Of a stretch of DNA of 64,000 nucleotides, positions 1 through 10,236 are shown piece after piece. The stretch spans positions 9,428,382-9,492,381 of the forward strand of contig NW_004454175.1 in assembly GCF_000283155.1 (NCBI RefSeq), read 5' to 3'. The number at the start of each line of letters is the position of its first letter. Position 1 is the first letter of the stretch. The DNA is from Ceratotherium simum simum (Eukaryota > Chordata > Mammalia > Perissodactyla > Rhinocerotidae). The notes under the pieces are model-generated. The model made no database searches. It was not told where the DNA came from and saw nothing but the letters and a program-made list of their open reading frames with translations. The position numbers and the translations under genes were made by a program.

Positions 1-1046
1 CATCTTAACTAAAAATCTTGGACAGACAGTTCTAAAGAACCTATTCAAATGCCCAATAAACATAAGATGCTCAGTATCGTTATTCAAGAAGAAAACACGA
101 TTGAAACCATAACAAAATACCACTACATACCCACCAAAGTACATAAGATTAAAAAGACTGACAGTATCATGTTTTAGTGAAGATGGGGAACAACTAGACA
201 TATATTGTTGGGGGGCTGGCCCAGTGGCACAAGCAGTTAAGTGTGCGCGCTCCGCTGCGGCAGCCTGGGGTTCGCCAGTTCGGATCCCAGTTGTGCACCC
301 ACGCACCGCTTGTCAGGCCATGCTGTGGCGGCGTCCCATATAAAGTGGAGGAAGATGGGCATGGATGTTAGCCCAGGGCCAGTCTTCCTCAGCAAAAAGA
401 GGAGGATTGGCAGATGTTAGATCAGGGCTGATGTTCCTCACAAAAAAAAAAAAAGAAATATATTGTTGGTAGTAGAATAAATTGATACAACCACTTTGGA
501 AAACTCTTCAGTTATATTTACTAAAGCTATGTTTACATCTGCCTATGATCCAACAATTGTACTCTTTTGTATACATCACAGAAACGAGGGCATATGTTCA
601 TCAAAAGACAATGTTTATAGTAGTTTTATTTATAATAGCCCCCAACTGGAAACAACCATATGTTCATCACCAGGAGGATGAATAAATATATTGTAGAATA
701 TTATGCAATGGAATACCTCCTATTATTATAAAAGAATGAACTACTGCTGCAAACACCATGGATGAATATCACAGACATAATTATGAATAAAGTAAGCCAG
801 ACAGAAAAGAATACATACTGTTTGATTTCATTCATATGAAGCTCCAGAACAGGCTCTAGAACAAGTCTACTATGACAGAAGTCTGCCTAGTGGGAGAGGC
901 ATGAGGGAACATTCTGTCATTCTGGAAATTTCTGTTTTAAATGGAGTGATGATTACGTGAGTGTATAAATATATAAGTACTTATTGGACTTGATACTTAA
1001 GGTCTGTGGATGTGTAAATCTTGATTTGAAAAATTTAAAGAAAAAA
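1..1046 (+). mobile_element. Old LINE-1 (L1M-type) 3' portion, interrupted by an ERE
   Basis: Both sides of the ERE at 211-457 read as sense-strand L1 ORF2 C-terminal sequence and 3' UTR. Positions 40-200 match the L1 stretch around the 'accactacatacccacc' and 'ttaaaaagactgacag' words. Positions 481-720 carry the usual end of ORF2 (accactttggaaaact, then ccaactggaaacaacc, then caatggaatacctcc). A short A-rich tail lies near 1020-1046. Every frame is broken by stops, so this is a dead fossil; short frames at 482-685 are its debris. It predates the ERE that splits it. The subfamily is not assigned, and the left edge lies outside the window. Confidence 0.85.
211..457 (+). mobile_element. ERE SINE 1 (tRNA-derived, short form)
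   Basis: A tRNA-derived head (ggggctggcccagtggcac, B box gttcggatccc) is followed by the equine body and tail with tgttagcccagggccagtct, a second tgttagatcagggctg, and an A-run. It is flanked by a perfect 11-bp TSD, atatattgttg, at 200-210 and 458-468, which marks L1-machinery retrotransposition. It sits inside an older L1. The SINE codes for no protein and would be transcribed by RNA polymerase III if active. Confidence 0.95.
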
Positions 1047-1367
1047 TAACTTTGTCTTCATTTACCCACTTCCAAACTTTTGTGTTATTGTCTTGTCATG
1101 TATTTTAATTTTACATATATTTTAAACTGTATATGCCATTATTATTTTATGCACACAGTATTCATTTAGATTTACCCTCATACTTATCTTTTCAGGTGTA
1201 TATCATTAATTTTCAAATTTCCATGTTTTCCTGTGGGTTTATTTTCCTTCTACCTGAAGAAATCCCCTTTAGTATATTTTTAGTACAAGTTTTATAGGGA
1301 TGAATGTTTTCAGTTTTTGTTTGCTGAACATGGGTTTCCTTTTGTTTTTCAAGAATATTTTCTCTGG

Positions 1368-1623
1368 GTGGGCCCGGTGGTGCAAGCAGTTAAGCGCACG
1401 TGCTCTGCTGTGGCGGCCTGGGGTTCACCGGTTCCTATCCCGGGTGCACTGATCCACTGCTTGGCAAACCATGCTGTGGCGGTGTCCCATATACAGTAGA
1501 GGAAGATGCGCACGGATGTTAGCCCAGGGCCAGTCTTCCTCAGCAAAAAAAAAAAAAAAAGAGGAGGAGGATTGGCAGATGTTAGCACAGGGTTGATCTT
1601 CCTCCCCACCCCCCACCAAAAAA
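1368..1623 (+). mobile_element. ERE SINE 2 (short form)
   Basis: An ERE head (gggcccggtggtgcaagcag) and tail words (tgttagcccagggccagtct, then tgttagcacagggttgatct) are present, with internal and terminal A-runs. A perfect 17-bp TSD, aagaatattttctctgg, lies at 1351-1367 and 1624-1640. The B-box region is mutated (ggttcctatccc instead of ggttcggatccc), which should weaken pol III transcription. It is inserted in the antisense L1 fossil and ends only 40 bp before the duplication around the next ERE. Confidence 0.95.
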
Positions 1624-1717
1624 AAGAATATTTTCTCTGGATACAGAAGTCTGTTGGCATCTAGTTTCTTTCAGCTCTTTAAAGATGTTATTTCATTGTC
1701 TTCTGGTTTCCATACTC

Positions 1718-2040
1718 CACAGGGCCGGCCCCGTGGCTTAGCGGTTAAGTGCGCACGCTCCGCTACTGGCGGCCCGGGTTCGGATCCCGGGCGCGCACCG
1801 ACGCACCGCTTCACCACTTCTCCGGCCATGCTGAGGCCGCGTCCCACATACAGCAACTAGAAGGATGTGCAACTATGACATACAACTATCTACTGGGGCT
1901 TTGGGGAAAAAAAATGGAGGAGGATTGGCAATGGATGTTAGCTCAGAGCCGGTCCTCCTCAGCAAAAAAAACAGGAGGATTAGCATGGATGTTAGCTCAG
2001 GGCTGATCTTCCTCACAAAAAAAAAATAAATAAATAAAAT
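1718..2040 (+). mobile_element. ERE SINE 3 (long form) flanked by a 37-bp duplication
   Basis: This is a nearly consensus-looking ERE. The A box (tggcttagcggttaag, from 1734) and B box (ggttcggatcc, 1777-1787) are both intact. It has the long-form middle segment (cagcaactagaaggatgtgc, then catacaactatctactgggg) and two tgttagctcag tail words, ending in an A-rich taaataaataaaataa tail. The flanks 1681-1717 and 2041-2077 are identical over 37 bp. Four bases, caca, lie between the left duplication and the SINE head. A small repeat of caccgctt/caccactt text sits at 1805-1822, before the ccggccatgc word. It is probably one of the youngest insertions in the window. Confidence 0.95.
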
Positions 2041-2482
2041 AAAGATGTTATTTCATTGTCTTCTGGTTTCCATACTCTTTCATAAGAAGTTAGGTATCAC
2101 TTTTATTATTGTTGTTTTGAATCTTAGTTCTTGATGCTTTTTAACACTTTTACTTGGTATTTGGTTTTTAAAAGCTTCATGATGATTTTCTTAAGTGTAG
2201 TTTATTCATGTGTATCCAGTTTTGGATTGCAGAACTTCTTAAATTTGTGTATTGGTAGCTTCCATCAGTGTTGGAATATTTCCAGCTGTTATTTAAATAT
2301 TGCTTCTGCCTTATTCTCTCATCTACATTTGGGATTCCAAACCACATGCTACACACTTATGCATTTTGACTGTGTCCAATATGTATCTTACCTATTTCTT
2401 TGTCTATTCTTTGGTTTAAAAATTTTGTAGAGGCCTTCCTTCCATATTAATAAACTTTTCTTCTGCTATATCCAATCTTCTT

Positions 2483-2670
2483 CTTCTTCTTTTTTTTCTT
2501 TTTGTGAGGAAGATTGGCCCGGAGCTAACATCTGTGCCCATCCTTCTCTATTTTGTGTATGTGACGCCTGCCACAGCACAGCTTGATGAGCAGTGCGTAT
2601 GTCTGTGCCCAGGATCTGAACCTGCGAACCCTGTGCTGCAGGAGTGGAGTGCGCCACTGGGCCAGCCCCT
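2483..2670 (-). mobile_element. ERE SINE 4 (antisense, short form)
   Basis: Read on the minus strand this gives an ERE head (ggggctggcccagtggcg), a body with a degraded B box, and a tail ending in A-runs; on the plus strand the poly(A) appears as the T-run near 2490. A 10-bp TSD, caatcttctt, lies at 2473-2482 and 2671-2680. The second tail module is absent, as in ERE 7. It lies in the antisense L1 fossil and is noticeably diverged. Confidence 0.93.
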
Positions 2671-3740
2671 CAATCTTCTTTATGTCACTATCCACTAAGG
2701 TTTTAGTTTCAGATGTATTTTTTTTAGTACTACACTATCTACTCAGTTCTTTTTTAAAGATTCAAATTTTCTTGTAAAACTCCTCATCTTTTCATATATT
2801 TTCTCCATAATTTCTTTAGTTTTCTTTAACAAACTATAGTCGTTTTAAAATTGTTGCTAGCAAAAATATAAGTAGCTCCTGTGGATTCTTCTCTTGTCTG
2901 ATTTTTTTCTCTTGGTTATTTGTCATATGGTTTTATCTCTTGGCATAGATAATACTTTTTGATTGAATGTTGGACATTACAAGTAAAGATCTGTATAGCA
3001 TGCAGGTGATGTTTTATTCTACCACAAAGAGTACTTTTCTCTGCTGTAATGATAGAATGGGGGCTGACCACCTATTAGGCAGTGAGCTGATTTAAGGCTG
3101 GCTTGCAATTTTGTTTGTTTGTTTTGTTTTTTTTAATAAGACTCAGCCTACTTCTAGTTTTTTACCCATTCCTAGGGCATGGACCTCTAGGGCTTTCAAC
3201 TGAGAGCCTTGCAAGGCTGTGTATCCTCAGTACCAAGAAACTGTGAGAAATTTTGCTCTGCTTTTCAGAGCCTTTCACCTTAGGCCCTTCATGTCTGCAA
3301 ATTGTGACAGTTTACCACTTTTTCTAGAGCATTTAACTGTGGTCTTGTGGTTACAGGAACCCCTCCCATTTGTGAGTCTTTGTCTCTACAGCATTACTAG
3401 ATGATGGGAAATTCTGGTCTGCTTTTTAAGAGTTTTTGGCTTAGTTTTTTAGCCTTCTGCATTGTACAGTCTCAGGATTTGGAAAACAAGTATTTTGAGT
3501 GAAACCAGCCATATGTTTGAGGCCCTCCAATCTTGAATTTTGTCACTTCCCCGCATAATCGCCAAATCTTTGCTGGTATCTCTGTCCTCTGACAGTAGCC
3601 CTCTGCTTGTGCCAAGTCCAGATTCGCAGCCTCCAGCCTTCACCCAGAATTGGCAAAGGCTCTCACAGTAAAAGTGGATGCCGATTCTAAGTTCCTCTCT
3701 TGGAGTGTGTCCCTACTCCAGAATTTACTACCTCTAGTAG

Positions 3741-4779
3741 TATATACCAATGATTATACCAAGGTATAATCATTAATGCACACATTTCTTAAATAATGCT
3801 CTTTTTTTTAATATATTTTAAGCTCTATTACTGCAAAATATTTTTAATGTATTAAAAAGGAAAGAACTAAAATTTTTGTATTCTATAATGAAACTTCCAA
3901 ATTAAGTTCTTCATGCTGATAACTGTGTAATCTATTTGTAATCTAAGACGTTCAAATTGTAATGAAAGGCTCACAATTGTAGTGATATTCTGAGCAAAGG
4001 GAAGTACCTGTGCCGGATGCTCTCTTCTGTTGCCGGATTGTAGTCATGGAACACGAGGAGGCGTTTGAAGACGCCGTTTCACAGAGCCCCACTGTTTAGC
4101 ACGGGTGCTTCTCTAATTGTGATCTGTTGAGAAGGTATGGGGCTTAATGGCCCAGAAACTTACTTACCTCTAACCTTGTGTATTCATGTAAGTACTTAAT
4201 GAAATTTGTGGGAACATAGGCTAACTCCTGGAATTGCTGAGAATTGTTTTCTCAAGCGTATATGGCAGTCTGTTTCTTTTCTCCTCAATATTTAATACCT
4301 ATATTATGGAAATTTATGTTTGTTTTCTCAGGTATCTGATAAAAGAAAAATCTTACAAATTTTTAGTGAGATAATAATGTTCATTTCAAAAATGATTCAC
4401 TCTCCCTTTCTCCAAGGAAGTGTAATGAATCAGAAAACTGGATTAGGAAATTCTAACCTTTTATACTGGTTCTCCAGGGCTCATTTTCCCTTTTAGAGGA
4501 ATAGAAAATTTTAAATATACCTTAAAACCAAAATCTAAGAAAGTGTATCATTGATAGTTTTAAAGTATTTTCATTCATGTAATACTCAAATATAAAATTT
4601 TTAGAAATTCATCGATTATGGTGCTTAAATTTTTTACTATGTTTTGGAATCCTTAGTTTGTTTGCTTTGTAGCTCTAAAAAGTCTAAAAGCCTTATTCAA
4701 TTTATACTTTGTCTTTTTTTCCCCTCAAAGCACTGAAGTTGAATGATTTTTAATGTTGGTTTCTTTTAACTTCTGGTAG
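3741..4779. other. No recognised gene or repeat; one hairpin and one CpG-rich patch
   Basis: I recognise no coding frame and no repeat family here. Two local features stand out. One is a perfect 12-bp inverted repeat with a 2-nt spacer at 3749-3774. The other is a patch at about 4010-4105 with several CpGs in otherwise AT-rich DNA, including a GGCGT/ACGCC stem at 4060-4075. Confidence 0.5.
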
Positions 4780-5250
4780 AATAAGGAGTGGGTTCCATGT
4801 CTAGAAATAGTGGACTGAGTTGTTTTAAACGAAAGCTCCTGTTGAAAACAAGCAGAAAAACTGGACGAAATGTTTTTAAAAAAATTAAAAATTTCTTGAA
4901 GGCATCAAGAGCTACTGTAACAGCAAGGATTTGCAGGGCCAAAATCAGGAGAGAAGAAAGACCAGCCCAGCCAGATGAGGTCAGCGCTTAGGGCTGCTTT
5001 CAGGCAAGAAGTGCAACTATAGGGTCAGGGCGGATGATTCATAATGAGAAAACACTCAGTTCTCCAGGAATATTGAACAATTCTAAACTTGTATGCAACT
5101 TTATACAGTAAAGGCAAAATGGACGGAACTAATAGGGGAAGTGCACAGCACATAATTATCCTGGGAGATTTTAACGTGTATTCCCTTGTAACTAATAAAA
5201 CAAACAGATAAAAATAAGTATATGGACATAACCAATGGAGTTAAGCCCAC
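4780..5250 (+). mobile_element. Probable LINE-1-derived scrap (endonuclease-region remnant)
   Basis: The stretch 5085-5200 reads like sense L1 ORF2 endonuclease sequence: ctaaacttgtatgcaac is followed by aattatcctgggagatttta, which translates to a Leu-Gly-Asp-Phe-Asn motif seen in L1 endonucleases. Upstream, 4788-4991 has a 67-codon basic open frame without a known domain; its text looks like the lead-in of the same degraded element, but I cannot prove this. No TSD was found. Old L1 is the best reading; unrelated unique sequence remains possible. Confidence 0.45.
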
Positions 5251-6239
5251 AGTGCCTCTCAGGAGGCTTCCTAGGAGACAAACAGCTTACTCTGTTTTCT
5301 TGGGAAGCTGTTGCCAACTTGAGAGGGAACCACCTTACATGTACTTGTCCCTCCTTTCCTGCCTCACATCTCTTTTTCACTTACTTTTGTTGCTGTGGGT
5401 TTGCACCACACAGGATTGGCACGTATTAACTCTGTTTCATAGGGGGCTTGGATTAAGTAGTATGTTATCCTTTAATAACAATGTATGTCTGAAAAATACA
5501 GGGTTACTTCAGCACCTTCATACCAAGCAATGATACCCCAGATGATTCAGCTCTTTCTATAGGTGATATGATGATTAGAATATTAATAACAACAAAGGTA
5601 AGTGCTGATCAGTAGTTCATCTATGGTAAGAGCGTGAACTGCTACCAATATTGTGAAAAGAGCAGCATTAAAAAAAATCAGTGTTCCTAACATCACAGCC
5701 ACACTAAAAGGCAAGGAAAATATTCTTACCCCATAGAATGAGCACAAAATAGAAGGCATATGTGAAGAGTAATCTGTGGACTCAAGAGTAATTGAGCGAT
5801 AAGGAGTATTTAGCAGAAACTATTTTGGGAAAAATTTAGTAAGTCTCCAAAGGCATAAAATATCTATTAATTTTAGGGTAAAATACCTTAAATGTACTAT
5901 AATTAAGGGAATTCCTGAAACTTTAAGCCAGATGTTTGATATAAATTGTAAAATGCACTCTTCTTCCCCAAACCAAATTCAATAAAGCATTTTCATGTAA
6001 ATTAATTTGGGAGAGTAGATTTTACAGCAGATAAGTGCCTGAAGAGTTAGCATATGGTCCAAAATGTAGCTCTGGGAAAACACTAAATTCTAATCTGCTC
6101 TCTTCCTTAGTTGAATAAGTGTCTTCTCTAAACAATTTGATCTCTTAATTTCTGAATTTATGTATACTATTATCATTAATGAGTATGTACATTTCTGAAG
6201 TTCTTTGAAAATATAAATCCAAGATAATAATGTGTATGG
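5251..6239. other. No recognised gene or repeat
   Basis: AT-rich sequence. The open frames at 5222-5533 (+) and 5192-5380 (-) overlap on opposite strands, lack any domain I recognise, and show no splice or polyadenylation context. The 5240-5460 part has the texture of an old interspersed repeat, but I could not name it. Confidence 0.45.
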
Positions 6240-6810
6240 TACTTGCATAGGTGGTTCTTAAATACCTCACACTCAGCTCAGTCTATTCATTGTTCCAGGG
6301 TGATGTTTCCTATACCACAGAGCATAGCTCTCTGGATAGCCCGCTATCACCTTAAACTCTGTATATTCCAAAATACACAAATCATGTCCTACTCCTAATG
6401 AATCCCCATTGTGTGCAATATCATGTCCAAATCATTTCTTCTGGAAAACAAGCTCATCTCTCCAGGTTCATCTTGTAGTGATCCCTTCCACTCACTCTGC
6501 ACTCAAGTCCAACAGTGTTACTGGATTTCCCCTAAAGATGATCTGTATTTTCTCACTTTGTCTCTTTTCACATTGCTCCCTTTGCCAAATGAGGCTACTA
6601 CCTAATGACACCTTTGATATATTTTGAAGTTCTGTTTTATCACTTCTTCCTAATTCTTCTCCTGAACCTTTCAGGCTAAATGCCTTTTCTACTTTCCCGT
6701 TTTACATTGTGTTGCTATTATTGGAGAACCATTTTTATTCTTCTGCTAGATTAAAAGTTCCTTTAGGTCATTCAGAATATTTTACTTAATCTCTTTTATA
6801 GCACATAGCA
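6240..6810 (+). mobile_element. L2-type LINE 3' fragment (diverged)
   Basis: The pyrimidine-rich text has the order typical of the L2 3' end in sense: short C/T-rich phrases about cttcctaattcttctcctg, then ctagattaaaagttccttta, then tagcacatagcacaatag near 6800. Divergence is high and no frame is preserved. L2 is a CR1-clade LINE that was active early in mammal evolution. Boundaries are approximate. Confidence 0.5.
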
Positions 6811-8730
6811 CAATAGTTATTAATGAAGTCATGAAAATGTTTCATCGTAAACTACCAAGTAATATAGTAAACTACATATTTTTATATGCACGTATATTTA
6901 AAACTACTTTGGGAAATAAGCAGATTTTTCTGTCTTAGTGGGCAAAGGATTTCTCAGTGAGTGGCCAAACAGTTGTAACTTAAAAATTTAATGAAGTGTT
7001 AATGCCTAATTCTCTTATTGAAATATCATAAATATCTGCTGATGGATGTGGGTTTTTGCCTGACTGACAGCTGTCAACCAAAAAGGGATCATATATCATG
7101 GTGAAGAAGGATGCCAATAATGCTGAGCGTGTAAGAATAAGGACAAAATCATTTTGATATTTAAAAAACTTAGTTATGAAAGTTGAAAAGAAAATGTGAA
7201 TTGGTTTGAGGGTCATAATGTATAACATTATTAACCACCTCAGTTGAAATTCTTAAAATAAGCAAGAACTAAAAAGTAAAATTTTATCAGAATGAGCCCA
7301 TTTATTTTATGGCAGATCTCTAAGAACTTGATAGCTATAATTTACTTGTTAATGAACTTATAACTTGCCTTACTTCAAAAGCTCTTTGACTTGAAACCAC
7401 CATGTTCATCAGATAATCTCTGTGGTAGGGTGAAGTATGAGCAGTGACCTCATCTTCAGCCACATTATTTTCATTTGTTTTCTTTTTTACCACATTATAT
7501 CAGTCACTACATAGATAAGCTTATAAGATTGGCAACCAAATAAATAATAGTGATGATGATAAACTTTACATCTGTAAAATTTATTGTTACATTTTACAGT
7601 CTATTGTTATCTAGACCATTTTATTATCACAATATTGGTATGCAAGTAGCGTTTGGTCAAACTCCATAGAATATAGTATTATCCTATCAGTAAAGTTGTG
7701 TCGGTATGAATCATTTGAGCTGCTTTTAAGACTCTACTAAGAAAGGCATTATCCCATTTTGTCACACCTATAAGAACTAACGTTTATGGGTTTTTATTCC
7801 CTTTTGTATTTGTTGAGTCTGGGTCTATCTATATTACATTTTAGTGGTAACTGATGAATTTTCTTTCTTCTAAAGATGATGATTGAAACTAGAAATCCAT
7901 TTTGATTACTGAGGAATAACAGAAAAGAGCTGTAATAGAGAAACTGTTACCATGAATTCATTCTGGTTCTGAGAAGAATGTAGACATACTGTTCAATCAT
8001 AATTCTCACCTCAAGTTTAGACGAGTTGTCAGTCTTCTAGAGGAAAAGAACTTTTGTGTCTTGTTGGCTATAATATTTACTGTTCAGTATTAAGTGTTCA
8101 AGAGTAGTTTCTGAAGAAGCAAATATCAATTCACAGATAGAAATATCTGAGAAGTAATCGCTACTTAATGTGTTGATGACTATACTACCATAGTCAAGTG
8201 GGCTTGTATTATCTCAGCTTGCAGATCCAATACTGCAACAAATTTTAAGACTTGAAGCCACTTTCTCTATAACCAGCAGAGTGGAAACTGCTGCTTTTCA
8301 AATCATTACAGCATAAAGTATGGGTATATTTTGCCAAAAACTTCCATTTGTCAAGATCCACTCCATTGTAAGATGCCTATGCCCAGGAAGACAGTTACAA
8401 AACTAGTTATATTGTTTTCTTGCGTATCCATCATTTCTGTAGAAGATAGCAGAGCAGCAGAGATCCTCCTCTCTGTTTAGGAGAGACTGTGATAGGACTT
8501 ACACACAGCTAAAATCTAGCTGCACATGCATTTCTCATTATCATAAAACAATGGGCAACACCCCAATGTATTTCCAAACAAACCACTGTCAATTGTTATG
8601 GTTATCTTATAATTACCGCTGTCTTCAAAAGAGGCTTTTAAAATGTATAATTCAGATAAATTTTTTTTGTAAAACTTCAAACAAATACAAAGACAAAGCA
8701 TTTAACAATGTTCAGAGGATGTTGGTTAAA
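6811..8730. other. No recognised gene or repeat
   Basis: About 1.9 kb of AT-rich sequence without a convincing frame or a repeat I can name. The small frames at 6980-7228 (-) and 8516-8701 (-) are compositionally ordinary and carry no motif I recognise. Confidence 0.5.
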
Positions 8731-8742
8731 GACAAAAATGAG

Positions 8743-8980
8743 GGGCCGGCCCCGTGGCGTAGCGGTTAAGTGCACGCAATCTGCTGCTGGCGGCCCGGTT
8801 CGGATCCCGGGCGCGCACCAAAGCACTGCTTGTCAGGCCATGCTATGGTGGCAACCCACATAAATTGAAGGAAGATCGGCATGGTTGTTAGCTCAGGGCC
8901 AGTCTTCCTCAGCAAAAACAGGAGGATTGGCGTGGGTGTTAGCTCAGGGCTGATCTTCCTCACAAAAAAAAAAAAAAAAA
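8743..8980 (+). mobile_element. ERE SINE 5 (short form)
   Basis: The head ggggccggccccgtggcgta, A box (tggcgtagcggttaag) and B box (ggttcggatccc) are well preserved. The body is diverged (catgctatggtggcaaccca), and the tail has two tgttagctcaggg words and 17 or more As. The TSD is 15 bp with one mismatch (8728-8742 and 8978-8992, gacaaaaatgag against gacgaaaatgag). Confidence 0.95.
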
Positions 8981-8992
8981 GACGAAAATGAG

Positions 8993-9703
8993 CTGAGTTA
9001 TTGACAGTCTGCCAAGAAACTCAAGAAAGTTTTTTATGTAGTATAGAAACATGGTTTCTGAACAGGGTTTGGGAAGTGTATATATGTTACCTTTTCGTTC
9101 TACCCCAAGTCTATTAGACCTCTTGTATTATTTCTCAAATGATATGATTCATTCTTTAGTATACTGTCTTCTTTTCCTTATCCATTCATCTATGACTCTT
9201 CCTGAATTTAAAAAAAAAATGTGTTTCCAAGCCCACACTGCCTGGAAGAGATAAAAGGTTATTTTAGTATTTTCTTTGAAATATATTTTTCTTTACATCT
9301 CATGACACATTTCAATTTCTCACTGTTTCATTTCTTTCCTTTGCTTCCAAAAACTGACAAAAGTTACAGATTATTGTTCAACATGTTCTGCCATACCTGC
9401 TTATAGGAAAGAGTTCACTTGGCTGGCTTTTTCCTGTTTGACTACTGTCACAAATAACTGCACAGTAGTCATTATTACTTGATTTCTCATCTTTAGATAA
9501 AACAAACACATGGAAGATACAAGAAGAAACAGATAAGATAGGTCTTGGCTCAACAATAACTCCCTTTATAACTCTTTAGAATGCCTGTGATCTTCTGTTT
9601 TATTGGTAGACTTAAAGTTGCACTACTATTCATGAGAATAGACTGTTTGGATTGTTTATCACAGTAGCTTTTCACTCAAGATTACCATATCCAAGTTGTT
9701 TCT
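8993..9703. other. No recognised gene or repeat
   Basis: AT-rich sequence. Frames at 9051-9254 and 9221-9406 are hydrophobic, T-rich and domain-free, as expected from composition. I see no RNA gene or regulatory element I could defend. Confidence 0.5.
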
Positions 9704-10236
9704 TGGATCCTAATGGCCACTCCCAGATTTGGTGATTCTCTAGAAGGACTCACAGAACTCAGCATATAGTTGTGCTCATGGCTAAGATTTGTCACGGTGA
9801 TGCATTAAAAATATACAACTGGATCAATTAGAGAAAAAGACACAGTGAGGAATCCTGGTGTGTCCCTGTGCTGACTACCTATGATCTCTCTCCTATCAGG
9901 AGTCACGCAGAGCATGCCCTCTCTAGCAACAAAAATGGCTGCCATTTGTGTTAAATATTTCTTCCCAAGGAAACCCTTTTGAGACTCAGTGCCCAGGTTT
10001 TTACTGGGGATTGGTTAAGTCTTAGCATGTACCAAAATTCTAGAATCCCAGAAGGAAAGCAGCTGTTCACCATCAATCACAGTGTGTACAAAGTCTAGGC
10101 ACAGAAAACCAGTTTTATCACTTAGGGAATGTTAGAAAAGCTAAGTTCCCAGATGCCAGGCAAGGGCCAACCTTGTAAGCAGGCCTTTCTAATGAGGCAG
10201 ACTCAGGCGTGCTGTGTCAACTTTTTCCTGTGCACA
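9704..10236 (-). mobile_element. Probable solo retroviral LTR, subfamily not assigned
   Basis: The stretch from tggatcctaatggccactcc to ctgtgcaca has the texture of a mammalian ERV LTR: tg at one end, ca at the other, and phrases such as gaaggactcacagaactcag, tgagactcagtgcccaggtt and ccagaaggaaagcag that recur in old LTR copies. I did not find a matching target duplication. Orientation is a guess from LTR-like phrase order. No gag, pol or env-like frame is next to it, so it would be a solo LTR. Confidence 0.5.

Larger units (their letters stand above)
1051..3740 (-). mobile_element. Old LINE-1 5' region (ORF1 and 5' UTR), antisense
   Basis: Once the three EREs inside it are set aside, this stretch resembles the antisense 5' part of L1M-type elements. 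It has T-rich text with cttctggtttccatactc, tggaatatttccagctgtt, attctctcatctacatttgggattcc, and later tggttatttgtcatatgg and gttggacattacaa, the order seen in the antisense of L1M ORF1 and 5' UTR. Short frames such as 2131-2430 are chance reads of this fossil. The junction with the sense L1 to its left suggests two separate insertions. The far edge (3100-3740) is the least certain part. Confidence 0.7.

Noticed and set aside
1734..1787. tRNA-like A and B boxes that could be called a tRNA gene.
   Set aside because: They belong to an ERE SINE head; there is no anticodon arm or acceptor-stem pairing I could confirm, and the same boxes recur in the other EREs.
4788..4991. A 67-codon, Lys/Arg-rich open frame that could suggest a small basic nucleic-acid-binding protein.
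   Set aside because: It sits beside L1 endonuclease-like debris, has no domain I recognise, and has no promoter, splice or polyadenylation context. Basic composition is expected from A-rich L1 sequence.
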